From Hofstenia miamia (taxonomy: Eukaryota > Xenacoelomorpha > Acoela), in contig SCFE01000066.1 of assembly GCA_004352715.1 (NCBI GenBank), forward strand, positions 1,822,115 through 1,886,114: a stretch of 64,000 bases of DNA. The letters are read 5' to 3'. Below, piece after piece: positions 1-11,004 of the stretch. Numbering within the stretch: the first letter of the stretch is position 1; every line of letters starts with the position of its first letter. The notes below the pieces were generated by a model, which had not been told where the DNA came from, made no database searches, and was given only the letters and a program-made list of their open reading frames with translations. The translations under genes and the position numbers were made by a program.

Positions 1-403
1 TTCCCTGTGATGGATCCAGACCACTACTAAACACCACTCAATTAGCTCAAAATTGTATTAATAATCAAACTGTTAATAAGATGAAATAAATAGAATTCGA
101 AGTAAAATTCTTTATCAATTCTTACAATAGTTTTAATCGTATTTATAGTAATTTGAAGAGAAGTACCTGTTGATTTAAATTTAAACGTCTGCCAAGATGG
201 CATCTAAAAATGATGTAAGCAACAATTTGTCAAAAACGTTTTATCAACAGATACAATTATCTCTTTTTCAACACATGTTATTTTCTTGGTTGCAATATAC
301 AAAATCAAACTGAAATAATCACACTTGATTTAATCATAATATTTTTTAATCTTTTCTTTTTTGATCTTAGTTCTTCTGCGAAGTTTTGCAGCTTATTTCT
401 GTT

Positions 404-660
404 TTATCTTTTGGATGATGCTACAGTATTAGCTATTTGTATTGGTATCTCTATTAGTTTTCCTTTTACATCAATATAATCTCCTAATGCATTTATTAAT
501 CTGCTCTTTTCACTTTGTAAATTTTTCCTTTCAAATCCTATCTTTGATGCACATTCATCAGTGATTATTGATATTACTGCTCCCATATCTATGGTTGCTT
601 TGACCATTACACCATTGATTACAACTGTAATTGTATTTGTTTTGATTAGGTCTGTTACAA
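404..660 (-). pseudogene. Retrotransposon aspartic protease fragment, damaged active site
   Basis: A short reading frame on the minus strand has the layout of a retroviral-type aspartic protease: an NG-V-x-A-x-I-D-x-G-A stretch, then the hydrophobic S-I-I segment, which normally forms one half of the dimeric active site. In the family this enzyme cuts the Gag-Pol polyprotein. Here the catalytic triad reads D-M-G instead of D-T-G or D-S-G, and the frame ends soon afterwards, so the copy is very probably dead. It lies downstream, in the minus direction, of the gag and zinc-knuckle remnants, which is the expected gag-pro order. Reverse transcriptase and integrase would lie off the left edge of the window and cannot be seen. 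Confidence 0.65.
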
Positions 661-699
661 TTAGAACAGGTGCACAGTTTACTGGAGGTGGTGCTTCTT

Positions 700-1618
700 C
701 TAGTTTAAAGTATCATTTTCTGTTTCTTTGATTTGTTCAGGCTCCTCTTCATCTTCTAACAAATCTTCATCATCAAAATACGCTTGATCCTCCTCAATAA
801 AATTAATTTGCCATTTGCAGTATTTCTCTGTATGACCTTTCTTTCCACATGTCTGACATTTCAAATCTTTTCTGTTTATTTGCTTTATCGTCCCATCTTT
901 TAACTTTATTCTTATAATCTCGTCTTTTGGTTTTCCAATTTCCTCTTTCCTTATTTTACTAGTTCCATTTATTGTCAACAATGTCATTGTCTTTATTATT
1001 GTCGACTTTTAATTAATTAGAGCATTATTTTCCATCATAACTTGTATCCCTAATCCTTTTCTTATCATTCTTTCTAACAAATCGTCTGCATCACATTTTA
1101 TTTCAAACTGTTGTTGAATTGGTTCTGGAAGTCCCTTACAGATATGGGAAAGCAAATCATATTTTGAATATGTACTCTCTCTGGAAATTAACTTCAACAG
1201 TCTCTCCACTTGTGACATGTAATTTCATAAGTCCTCTCTCTTATTCATTTCCATATTGTATAGTAGCATATGATACTGACTTTTAAAGCTTTCATCATCA
1301 TAATATCTTTGATATTCTCCTATTAGTTTCTTAGTCTATTTTAGTTTCTAAATCCAACACCAAGTAATGTTGATATGCTGCACCCCCCTCCAAATATAAA
1401 GGGAATCTTGCTGCCACTTGCTTTTGTGTGACTTTTCTTTCCTTCATACTCATCTCAAACATTTGGATCCATTCTTTGAATGTAAGTGAATAGCTATCCA
1501 CTCTTCCTGTAAATTTTGGAAGTATCACTTTACATGCTGATGTATTGTTGTCTTCTTCTTCTGACAATATCATTTCTTTGTATATAGTGTAGAGTCGCTC
1601 GGGGAAATTTAGTGCCAT
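700..1618 (-). pseudogene. LTR-retrotransposon gag remnant with CCHC zinc knuckle
   Basis: Three broken minus-strand reading frames (1331-1618, 1009-1218, 700-987) together look like one Gag protein. The first begins with ATG and holds the motif L-P-K-F-T-G followed by a W-x-x-x-F helix region and Y-L-x-G-x-A, typical of the capsid-type gag of Ty3/gypsy-like elements. The second resembles the helical middle of Gag. The third contains a perfect C-x2-C-x4-H-x4-C knuckle (CQTCGKKGHTEKYC) and then an acidic tail. Gag packages the element RNA in cytoplasmic particles. Stops and frame changes near 1220-1330 and 990-1008 show that the copy is decayed. The exact superfamily is uncertain without the polymerase. 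Confidence 0.72.
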
Positions 1619-1872
1619 TTATATCTTTTTATTTCGATCTAAATCAATTGTATTTTGACGTCACTATGACGTTCCTTTTTCGAGATTAGTTTTGTTGCTA
1701 TCAGTCTTGTGTCCCCTCGTCGGTGCTTTGTTTTGCTCAAATTTAATTTACGAGGGAAAATTATTACAGACATGTTAAACCACGTTGAATATCGATTAGT
1801 GTAAACAAAGACAGGTAAAAATGAATCTTTTTGTATAAAAAGTGAGAACACTGTAGTGAATGTTCAATAGAC

Positions 1873-2872
1873 NNNNNNNNNNNNNNNNNNNNNNNNNNNN
1901 NNNNNNNNNNNNNNNNNNNNNNNNNNNNNNNNNNNNNNNNNNNNNNNNNNNNNNNNNNNNNNNNNNNNNNNNNNNNNNNNNNNNNNNNNNNNNNNNNNNN
2001 NNNNNNNNNNNNNNNNNNNNNNNNNNNNNNNNNNNNNNNNNNNNNNNNNNNNNNNNNNNNNNNNNNNNNNNNNNNNNNNNNNNNNNNNNNNNNNNNNNNN
2101 NNNNNNNNNNNNNNNNNNNNNNNNNNNNNNNNNNNNNNNNNNNNNNNNNNNNNNNNNNNNNNNNNNNNNNNNNNNNNNNNNNNNNNNNNNNNNNNNNNNN
2201 NNNNNNNNNNNNNNNNNNNNNNNNNNNNNNNNNNNNNNNNNNNNNNNNNNNNNNNNNNNNNNNNNNNNNNNNNNNNNNNNNNNNNNNNNNNNNNNNNNNN
2301 NNNNNNNNNNNNNNNNNNNNNNNNNNNNNNNNNNNNNNNNNNNNNNNNNNNNNNNNNNNNNNNNNNNNNNNNNNNNNNNNNNNNNNNNNNNNNNNNNNNN
2401 NNNNNNNNNNNNNNNNNNNNNNNNNNNNNNNNNNNNNNNNNNNNNNNNNNNNNNNNNNNNNNNNNNNNNNNNNNNNNNNNNNNNNNNNNNNNNNNNNNNN
2501 NNNNNNNNNNNNNNNNNNNNNNNNNNNNNNNNNNNNNNNNNNNNNNNNNNNNNNNNNNNNNNNNNNNNNNNNNNNNNNNNNNNNNNNNNNNNNNNNNNNN
2601 NNNNNNNNNNNNNNNNNNNNNNNNNNNNNNNNNNNNNNNNNNNNNNNNNNNNNNNNNNNNNNNNNNNNNNNNNNNNNNNNNNNNNNNNNNNNNNNNNNNN
2701 NNNNNNNNNNNNNNNNNNNNNNNNNNNNNNNNNNNNNNNNNNNNNNNNNNNNNNNNNNNNNNNNNNNNNNNNNNNNNNNNNNNNNNNNNNNNNNNNNNNN
2801 NNNNNNNNNNNNNNNNNNNNNNNNNNNNNNNNNNNNNNNNNNNNNNNNNNNNNNNNNNNNNNNNNNNNNNNN
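1873..2872. other. Assembly gap of 1000 N
   Basis: Exactly 1000 undetermined bases, probably a fixed-size placeholder. By comparison with block B, where the matching interval is about 350 bp, the true missing length may be much shorter. Reading frames that cross it are artefacts. Confidence 0.99.
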
Positions 2873-2886
2873 AAACAAGTGAGACA

Positions 2887-2928
2887 GATAGGGTAGCACC
2901 AGTCAATGATAGGGTAGCACCAGTCAAT
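2887..2928. repeat. 21-bp unit, two perfect tandem copies
   Basis: The unit GATAGGGTAGCACCAGTCAA plus T occurs at 2887-2907 and again at 2908-2928. The related block B has only one copy at about 6326, so the duplication arose after the two blocks separated. Confidence 0.95.
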
Positions 2929-2996
2929 AGGTTAAGCACTTTACTTCTAGAAGCTCCGCTTCGGCTGGAAGCCATAGGAATTGGTCATCTTGGTTC

Positions 2997-3038
2997 ACTT
3001 GGATGAATTACCCTGTTACTTGGATGAATTACCAATGT
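2997..3038. repeat. 21-bp period, two tandem copies
   Basis: ACTTGGATGAATTACC recurs with a spacing of exactly 21 bp (2997 and 3018); the last five bases of the unit have diverged. Confidence 0.9.
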
Positions 3039-3213
3039 TACATCTGTAAATGTTTTCTGTTCTAATCTAAGCTGTTTCTTGGAATCGTGGCTGTACGGAA
3101 CACTAATTAAACCTTCTGCAGAGTCAATTGAGTTTCTAGCTAAGTCTTACCAGCCACCGATTCTACAATAGGTCTTGTCTCTCCTGATTTTTTAGTTATA
3201 TTTGTCACTAATT

Positions 3214-3255
3214 TTTCCACAAATTCATCTTCTGTTTCCACAAATTCATCTTCTG
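3214..3255. repeat. 21-bp unit, two perfect tandem copies
   Basis: TTTCCACAAATTCATCTTCT plus G is present at 3214-3234 and 3235-3255 without mismatch. The unit sequence is unrelated to the other 21-bp duplications nearby. Confidence 0.95.
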
Positions 3256-3316
3256 ATTCACAGTTTTTACACATTTTGGTCTGTGTTTCTTTCATTGGTA
3301 TAGTTTCAGTTAATTT

Positions 3317-3904
3317 TTATGGTTCCTGCATTATCATATTTTCTATCACCTTAATGTTTCCTTTACCTTGATTTTCTTTGTTGGTTAAAGATAACAATCG
3401 AATTTTATCCTTCAAATTATCAATTTTGAGTTGTTTTGAGATATTCTCTTCCCTAAGGCTGACATTTTCCTCATGCATCTGGGTCATCGGTTGTTGTAAT
3501 TTCTCACTCTGTGCTTTAATCTCTTTGTTTGCTTCAACTAACTTTTCAATTTGTCTTTGAAATATATTTCTTTGTTCTGTCAGCCTTATGCTTGTATCTT
3601 GTATAATCTCCTCAATACGTTTGTCTTTCTCAATATTTGCCATTTCTATTTCAAACATCTGCTGAGTTAAGTTTTCTATTTGTATCATCAACTCTCTCCT
3701 TTCATTATTGTTGTTCTCTATTATCTTCATCAGTTCAACTATCAAAAACTCTGCATTTTCTTGCACTGGTTGCAGCACTATTTCCATTGGGGACGTCTCA
3801 CTCTTGGGGGACATATTTGCATTCTCTGGGGTTCTCTGATTTTGGGGTGTTTTTTGAGTTTTTGGTTTTGTTCTTTGTTTTTTTAGTGAATTCACTATCT
3901 TCAT
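3317..3904 (-). CDS. Coiled-coil protein, probably a retroelement gag-like ORF
   Basis: An uninterrupted 195-residue frame on the minus strand starting with ATG at 3904. Residues 1-40 are basic and rich in T, P, Q and N. About residues 45-180 are strongly charged (E, K, Q, N, R) with regular I, L and M spacing and no proline after about 142, so a long parallel coiled coil is expected. There is no zinc knuckle, signal peptide or membrane segment. It lies between the two LTR-like blocks on the same strand as the gag remnant, so I infer an N-terminal Gag or accessory ORF of a related element. I do not recognise a specific family, and a host gene fragment cannot be excluded. Confidence 0.45.
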   Translation of the reverse strand: MKIVNSLKKQRTKPKTQKTPQNQRTPENANMSPKSETSPMEIVLQPVQENAEFLIVELMKIIENNNNERRELMIQIENLTQQMFEIEMANIEKDKRIEEIIQDTSIRLTEQRNIFQRQIEKLVEANKEIKAQSEKLQQPMTQMHEENVSLREENISKQLKIDNLKDKIRLLSLTNKENQGKGNIKVIENMIMQEP

Positions 3905-4314
3905 TGTAAACTAGAAGTAATTGTTTATTGACACCCTTCTAACATTTTTTTGTGCTCAAAGTTTATACCCACTTGTCTTTTCTTTAGTTCAATAAGAAAC
4001 AACTCATTACTGTTTGGACTGATCTTCTTTTTTCTAAATTATTCTCTACACCAATCATATTTTCACTATAGCTTTTCTCTTTCACACATGCTCTTCAGGT
4101 GCCTGTCAAAGTCACCATGTAGAATCTTGCCAATCCAATTTCCCCACTTAGTCAATAGTAACTTATTACTTTTCATAGTGTATAGGACCATTAAATTTGA
4201 CAAGTTCCTCATTCTCTCCTTTCATTTGAGTGTTTGTTTGATTAACTTATATTAATAAACATTAGCTTCTCTAAATGCTTAACTAACAACAACTCATTGA
4301 GATAGAGAGTGGTA

Positions 4315-4356
4315 CTGAATGGTGCCATGTGAGACCTGAATGGTGCCATGTGATTC
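4315..4356. repeat. 21-bp period, two tandem copies
   Basis: CTGAATGGTGCCATGTGA recurs at 4315 and 4336, spacing 21 bp, with the last three bases diverged. On the minus strand it creates a repeated SHGTIQ word in an otherwise unconvincing reading frame (4294-4617). Confidence 0.92.
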
Positions 4357-4368
4357 CAGCGACATGTT

Positions 4369-4410
4369 GTACTTGAACTTTGCAGTGGAGTACTTGAACT
4401 TTGCAGTGGA
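4369..4410. repeat. 21-bp unit, two perfect tandem copies
   Basis: GTACTTGAACTTTGCAGTGG plus A at 4369-4389 and 4390-4410, identical. It starts only 12 bases after the end of the previous 21-bp pair. Confidence 0.95.
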
Positions 4411-4658
4411 AACCATTAATGGGATTAGTATTGGAATAGCAAACTCAGTGATTGTGGAATTGTGACTGTTTATGAATTTAGTGCATTGATTGTTTTTGTT
4501 ATTATGACAATGTAAGGATAATAGAATACTGCAACCGCAATGCTTTAACTTGTTATTGAGCCTTACATATAATAGCCCTACAGATATAGTAATACATGCT
4601 AGCCCTTTGTACTGCAAGAAAGTGAATGCATAAGTTGGCTAAAGGTCTAAGTTAAAAA

Positions 4659-4795
4659 ACCATGAGCAACTTGAATTTAATACTGGCATAATAATCACTA
4701 TAAGGTAATACCATGAGCAATTTATATTCAATACTGAAATACTAACTACAACATAAAACCATAAATGATTTGGATTCAATAATGGAATAACAAAC
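4659..4795 (-). repeat. Three degenerate tandem copies, 51- and 48-bp period
   Basis: Units beginning ACCAT-A-G(A)-- at 4659, 4710 and 4758 share the words CCATGAGCAA, TTCAATA and TAAT-A with drift. Both spacings are multiples of three. On the minus strand they lie in a 118-residue hydrophobic frame (4639-4995) that therefore shows 16-17-residue repeats around L-N-x-N/S-x-x-W-F/Y. Nothing else supports that frame as a real gene. Confidence 0.6.
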
Positions 4796-4995
4796 ATGTA
4801 GAGCAATGTAAATATAATCATAAAAACTGACAAGCAACAAGTAATAGGAAAGCTATAATGGAGAAAAATCCCTATCCATATTTGTAACCTAAAGCACTTT
4901 GAGAAAACTACAGCTATTGCCCTCACTGCCATTGAATAGCTGATTGTGAGGCTGCTCCAGCATTCCTTCAAATGTATGTGGGAACCACTGTACAA

Positions 4996-5689
4996 TTACC
5001 TCTAGTGCTTAAATGTTTAGCTTTCCATAAACTATTAAATTTTTCAAATGTTTTATTAAAAAGGACATGCATTTGATGGACAAGTTGGTTAATGGCTATC
5101 CTTTAACTAGGTTAGGTATGTGGATATGGCACTTGCACTGCTATTGCTTTGTAATGAAATTTATTATTAATGCTTTCACCTAAATTGCACAAGTTGAGAA
5201 ATGCACTGAGCTTAGGCTATTTTAATTAGCACTTAGGTTCACCACTTGCACACAAGAGTTAGGGCTTCTTCTTTCTTAATCGAATTAGGGCTCTAAAAAG
5301 TTATCTGTATCAGGTCAGCTGAGTGTAGCCACTCTTCTGTAACACAATCTACTGTTTAGTTTTAACTTTAATTAGGATATGGTATATAGGCAGAAGGAGT
5401 TAGTTAGTTTTGTAGCATCAGTCAATCCACACATCAACTTGAAACTCTCAATAAGATAGATTAGTAGGAACACATACTGATTTCTTACCAATGCCACAAT
5501 AAAATATACTTACTAAGGGGGGAATTTATTTTGCATTAAGGAATAGAACCAGCAGAATATTAACCTACTAGACATTAACATATCATACATTAAGAAGTTG
5601 CCTCAGTTAAAGAAAACTATAGAGTAGTCACATATTGTAGAGTTGCTTGGGGACCTTTGCCCACTTTATTTTTAATTTTATCAATTATG
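4996..5689. other. No recognised gene
   Basis: AT-rich sequence between the minus-strand repeats and block B. I see no convincing coding potential; it is probably decayed interior of the LTR element. Confidence 0.4.
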
Positions 5690-6560
5690 TCATCTGTAAT
5701 TCTTTTTAGTGACGTCAATATAACATAATTAATTACAAGTTTAGTTTACAAAGTTAGAATAGTGTCACCTTGATTTGGTGCTACTTGTAATTATTACTCA
5801 ATGTCACCTTGATTTGGTGCTACTTGTAATTATTACTCAATTTAATTTGCAAAGGAAACATTATGTATGATTTTATGTTGTAAGCAAATCCAGGTTATAA
5901 TTTCTTGATTGCATAAATATGAGCAACAATGTAGTGATCATTCAATAGAGTTTATCTCACCTAAATTGTGTTTGCTTTTTCCTTACTATTATGTTTTGAG
6001 TTACATTATGTTGGTTATAATAATTGTGTAGGTTTCCAGCAACAATTTGGGAGTCACTCTTCTGTGCTGAGGGTGATGAATAGCTTTCAGACACTGTTAT
6101 CAGCCCAAATTGAGGATTGCATTAAGTTATGTATACAGTTACATGTAGATATAATAAATCCTTCATTCAAATTCAACAAGTGCATGCATTTATAATTTCT
6201 TACACTGTTATGATAATATACCATTGGTTAGCACAAATGCATGGTAATTACATGCTATTATTTATTGAGCTGAGAGATAATAAAATAACTGAGAAGGTTA
6301 TCATATATTGAGCTAGATAATAAATTATGAGACAAATAGGGTAGCACTGTTCAATCAAGTTCATGAGCTTCTCTCCTTTGGATAGCACTTCAGCTGGAAA
6401 CCATACAAATTGGTCATCCTGGATGCTTTCTCTCTAAACAGTTACTAGTTCTTTGTTTATATAGCTAGAATTGCGGCTGCTACAAGATGGTCACTCATAC
6501 AACCTTCTGTCATGACATTAAGTTCCCCAGTGCTGTTTTAGTGCCAGCCCCTTATTCTAC
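5690..6560 (-). repeat. LTR-like block B
   Basis: This matches block A (1640-3200) in order and orientation: GACGTCA near 5712, GGTGCTAC, ATTCAATAGAG near 5940, AATAGGGTAGCAC near 6326, AACCATACAAATTGGTCAT near 6397, and ATTCTACAAT near 6555. It differs by its own 39-bp tandem duplication and lacks the 21-bp duplications of block A. Short reading frames at 5968-6311 are not convincing genes. I infer the second LTR or a solo LTR of the same family; the limits are estimated from where similarity stops. Confidence 0.45.
5762..5839. repeat. 39-bp unit, two tandem copies
   Basis: The words TGTCACCTTGATTTGGTGCT and ACTTGTAATTATTACTCA repeat with a 39-bp period at 5762 and 5801, differing only at the first base of the unit. 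Confidence 0.95.
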
Positions 6561-7702
6561 AATTATGTAATAAAAAAAGCTTATTAATTTATAGCTGATA
6601 GATAATAATTGTGTGCACCACAATGGGTTCTATTAAATAATAAGTACTTTTGTCTTCATTGTATTGCTTAATGGTCATTTGTGCTCATTTTTTTAACAAG
6701 AAATATTTACAAAAAATAAGTTTTTGATAGTTTGATAGATATTTGGAATGTTTGAAATTTTTGAGAATGAAAAATGTGCCAACCTAGGAACTAAGGATCA
6801 ATCTTTTAATTTCTATGACTAACTTTGCTGAAAAAGAGCTTGTTTACCAAAATTATATCATATTTTAAAACTCAACTGTTGAAATGTATGCTGAATGATT
6901 AAATTTTATAATTCATTACATATTAAATTCTTAAATAACTATTTTGTTTTATATATTATGGCACTGGCATGATATTTGCAATAGTTCTATATCCTTATCT
7001 AACAAGGGTTTGGTGGTGAGTAATGATTTGCCAATGCTCCAATAAATAAATTCCTCCTATCATTTAACCCATTCATAGTAAAAGTAAAAGGTGACAGGAG
7101 ATTAAGGGACGGAAGAGTGCCCATACTCAGCTGACCCAAAACAGAAAACTTTTTAAAAAGTGTCAATTTTAGACTAGAGCCCTATTAAAGAGAAAGAGAG
7201 AGAGAAGCCATAATATTCCTGGGTGAAGTGTAATGGAACCTAAGCACTAAGTAAAAACCTAATCTCAGTGCATTCTTCAACTTGTGCAATTTAGATGGTA
7301 GCAGTAATAATGAATTTCTGCAATGAAGATAAACATCGTTTAAAAAAAGAACAAAATAACGGCATCTATTCAAATATCTTTTTTGCTATACGACATTATG
7401 AATATACCCCCTTTTGGCATTCATGAATAATTTCTTGATATAGGAATTTGGGTTTGTAATTATAACTGAAGCTTCATATTCAAATGCAGCAAAATATATG
7501 AATAAATAGGAATGTTGTAATTATCGGTAAAAACAGATGCTATAATAATCCAAATTGCTAATCACTTTAATAGTGATTAATCAATGCTTAGAATTCTTAC
7601 AATATGTACTGTCGAACTATCCCGATTTCGTCTTGAATATCCCGATTTTGGATGAGATATCCCGAATCCTGTCATTGACATCGTCGGTATAGGGGAAATC
7701 CC
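6561..7702. other. Intergenic, no recognised gene
   Basis: AT-rich with no coding region I can support. A short imperfect ATCCCGATTT / ATCCCGAATC series occurs at about 7618-7670 just before the MITE. Its role is unknown. Confidence 0.4.
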
Positions 7703-7923
7703 GGCGTTATTGTACTTTAGGGGACCCAGTTTATATGACGTCATAAAATGGGTATAAAACTCTAACCCTCACCCAAAACTTGGGTGTTTTGCTAAAAAGT
7801 AATCAACAAGATGAAATGCAATATAATTGCATTGATTGGGGAGTAGGGTTAGGGTTAAGGTTAGAGTTTAATACCTATTTTATGACGTCACTCAAACTGG
7901 GTCCCCTAAAGTACAATAACGCC
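7703..7923. mobile_element. MITE with long terminal inverted repeats
   Basis: The left end GGCGTTATTGTACTTTAGGG (7703) is matched by the reverse complement of the right end, which finishes CAATAACGCC at 7923. The arms remain similar for about 70 bp, including GGGACCCAGTTT, TGACGTCA and a stretch of degenerate telomere-like (AACCCT) sequence on the inner side of each arm. The interior is about 80 bp and has no coding capacity, so it is non-autonomous. A clear target duplication was not found, so the superfamily is unassigned. Confidence 0.8.
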
Positions 7924-8224
7924 CTTTGAGTAAGTCTAATTCCTTTTAACTATCGCTAGCATTCAAATGATAGTAGTAATTATAATATTTTGTGTTTTAT
8001 CTATAGGTGCGTTGAGTATGTACTTAACTATGAATTATGAATCATACTTTGTGATTGGACCGGCAAAAAAGGTTTTTGTATCATTATTTTCGCGTTTCCT
8101 GAAGATGCTACCTTTTTCTTTTTATCTACTACTAAAAGGCATTCTCTTCCTAGGATGGATACTTCGTTGATCTACATTTAGTGTCCTACTTGGACACGTG
8201 AAACTGCTACTTTTTGCTTGGGAG

Positions 8225-8512
8225 TGATTGGTGCTTCAACATGCTTCTGCGCCCTGCCACACGGCAGACGTGGAAGGTGTCCAAGTGCTTCCATGGCCGG
8301 CAAATTCACCAGATTGCAACGTGATCGAGACAATGTGGGATATGGTGGAGCAAAAACTTCGTCTGCGCGACGAAGGCCTAATAAATGCTTTACTTGATAT
8401 CTGTATACGAGATAGTGAGTCAAAAACTTTGAGTCGTGCAAGAAGTTGATTGATGGAATGCCGGCAAGAATCAATGCACTCGTGAAGGGCAAGGGCGGTC
8501 ATACACGTTACT
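8225..8512 (+). pseudogene. Tc1-like transposase C-terminal fragment
   Basis: The plus strand encodes a stretch with the signatures of the Tc1 DDE catalytic domain: Q-H-A-S-A-P-C-H-T, V-L-P-W-P-A-N-S-P-D, then N-x-I-E-T-M-W-D, which in the family carries the third acidic residue, followed after a frame change near 8448 by M-P-A-R-I-N-A-L-V-K and K-G-G-H-T-R-Y, the normal Tc1 C-terminus. The family cuts and pastes at TA sites. The N-terminal helix-turn-helix half is absent, the N of the usual QDNA motif reads H-A-S, and there is a frameshift, so this is an inactive piece. Inverted repeats were not identified. Confidence 0.85.
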
Positions 8513-8529
8513 AGTTTAACTCGCTTTTT

Positions 8530-11004
8530 ATTTCATATTGATCTGTGATTTATGTTATGTGTATTTTCGTTGAAATATAAAAAAATCGATTGTTGCAATT
8601 AATTTGGTCTGTTTGGTACAAAAACCCTAACGCTCTGTACAAAAAATGTATTGGAAAAATTTGTATACTAAAAATCTTTCATAGTGAACAAATATTGTAT
8701 AAATCTTGGATGGTAATACCTAGGCAACACGTGGCAATTAAAATTTTTGCGATATCTGCCTTACACATTAAACTAGGGGCCATTTAAGCTGAGAGAATAT
8801 TCAATACAACAATAAGCACAATTTATAGTCATTGTCATCTATGCATTTTAAAAATATAAGTTATTATCTGGAACAGGTTATTCTTAGTTTAGATTTTAAA
8901 CTTCCATGATCCGTCCTTTGACATTCAAATGCTTGTGCTGTAAGGCCGTTCGTCGCGGCAGCACACTTCAATTTAAAAATCACTATTAATATTTCGGGAA
9001 AAAAGTTGTGATTTCGAAAACTAGTCCAATGAGTACGTTGTTGTTAAATTTGAAGAGTGCTATCAAAATGATGGCTAGAAAGGGGTGGAAATTGCACCAA
9101 CTCTTCCAAACTTAGTTTATGACGTTACACAAAATTATATTCTGTAATTTTTGGCCGATTGTGCAAATTTCAGATTCTTAGGGCGAGCACAGAAAGCCTA
9201 AAATTGTCAAATTTTTGAACTTATTAACGTTTTCTACAATTTTGTAATTACAATATGCAATGATTTCATATTTCTGAAATGGTATTTCCTAAATGTAAGT
9301 GAGTAAATCTAGGTTTTGCTAAATTGTTGGCTAGCGTTTTAAAGTATTTCATTGTTGAAATTTAAGTTATTATACTAATTTATTGCATATATTCAAAGTG
9401 AAAACAATTATTTATATCGAAAAAAGGCATTCATGATTAATATATTCGTGCATATGAAAAAAATCAAAAAGCCCGAAATTTAGGCTATTGAATAGTCATC
9501 TAATTTTAATGCTTTGCGAATTATAACACTAATAAAATGAAATGTCCATTACAATATATATTTAATTGGTCATAGGCACTACATGCTTACAAGATTCAAT
9601 ACAGAATATTCAGCGTTTTTTTCAAGTTTTGCAAAAAATGTCAAAATTGCGAGATTTAAGTTTGTAAAATATTTTTTAAAATGATACTTTTAATACGCAT
9701 GAAGAAAACTTTTTTCAAGTTAACATAATTAATACATATTGCAAATTCATTCTATTTATATAAGCTTATATATTAACATACTTTTCTTTAAATATTTGAT
9801 GCATTTGAAACATTTTCCCTTAAACATGAGTTTAGGGGAAAATGTTTCTCCCATAAATTGTAAACAGACTTCAACTACTACTTCTGCGTTTATCATTTTT
9901 GCTAACCTTTTCGTAAGGTTAGTTTCTAATAGTCTGTATGTTGATAAATCCAAAAGTTTTTGGAAGATAAGTTTGTTAATGATATATTTTTATCAATATA
10001 TAACACATTGCAATTTAAATTTGCATAGAATGCATTTAATATTAAATAGATGTGATTTTTTTCTGGTTATGCAAATTTTATGTAATGAGATTCCTCTTCG
10101 AACACACATTAATAAAACATCACTTCACAATGATTACTGAAAATGTTATCTACCAAAATGTCACATCTGTATATCTTAATGAATGTAGTAGACCCGTTTT
10201 TATTCTTAACTTTAAACTTATAAAAAATATTTTGAATTAAGAAGTCATTAGAAATTTAAAAATACAATCACCAGTGCTACCCAAATGGGTTTTTTACACT
10301 GCTTCTGCGATGGTATGATTGCCCTGCGCTATTTAACAATCCATCCAATAACAATGTAGTATTAAGTCAATATAACTGATAGTAGTTATTTTCAAATCTG
10401 ACTACTGGTAATGCAGAATATTGCCACATGTGGTGTAATTTAATAGGTAATTTGCATATTCCCCACCAATTGAAACGTATTGGGAGAGATTTGCTCTTAA
10501 ATTAATATGCGGGTACTAATCATTTTGAAATCTGACTACCTCAAAATTCATTATTTCGCCACGTGTGGCGTTATTTAATCTTTATTTGCAATGGGTTTAA
10601 CTATATTCATGTGTATTTGCATGTACTATTAAATATATATGATTGCATCGAAATTCACCATTTTCCCGCGGATGACGTACAGATGATTAATCTGTCGTTG
10701 GAAATTAGAAATTCACATTGTTTTGCCTTTAAATTTTGCATGCTCTTAAACAGCATTGTTTATACATTAAAATTCTCTAATGACCGCCACGGGCCTGCTT
10801 ATAACTGAATAATATTGAAAATGAATTGTAAATTTACAACAAATTCCTTATTATTAATGTGTGGAATTTTTCAATAAATAGCAAAATGAAGGCATTCATT
10901 TGTTGCAGATTTTGTATATAGCGTTTTCGTATTCTTTTTGAGAACACATTTCAGAACGTTTATTAATTTCGTTTGAAAGCAGTTCAGTTTTTTAAATTTA
11001 GATA
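8530..11004. other. Intergenic region upstream of HSPBP1
   Basis: AT-rich. Reading frames here are short and biased only by base composition. The promoter of HSPBP1 should lie in the last few hundred bases, but I see no distinctive element; CACATGTGGTGTAATTTAAT (10425) and CACGTGTGGCGTTATTTAAT (10559) form a related pair of unknown meaning. Confidence 0.4.

Larger units (their letters stand above)
1640..3200 (-). repeat. LTR-like block A (interrupted by an assembly gap)
   Basis: Sequence at 1640-1872 and 2873-3200 matches, in the same order and orientation, sequence at about 5690-5960 and 6310-6560. Shared words include GACGTCA near the left end, GTGTC-CC-T followed by GGTGCT, ATTCAATAGA, ATAGGGTAGCAC, GGAA-CCATA, TTGGTCAT and ATTCTACAAT. 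Block A lies just upstream (in minus orientation) of the gag start at 1618, where a 5' LTR or leader should be. I infer two old copies of one LTR or solo LTR. Terminal TG...CA and a primer-binding site could not be recognised, so the edges are approximate. Confidence 0.45.

Noticed and set aside
1764-2975. Long reading frames across 1764-2975
   Set aside because: They exist only because the 1000 N are read as open codons.
8178-8502. Minus-strand frames opposite the Tc1 fragment
   Set aside because: Antisense shadows of the transposase sequence.
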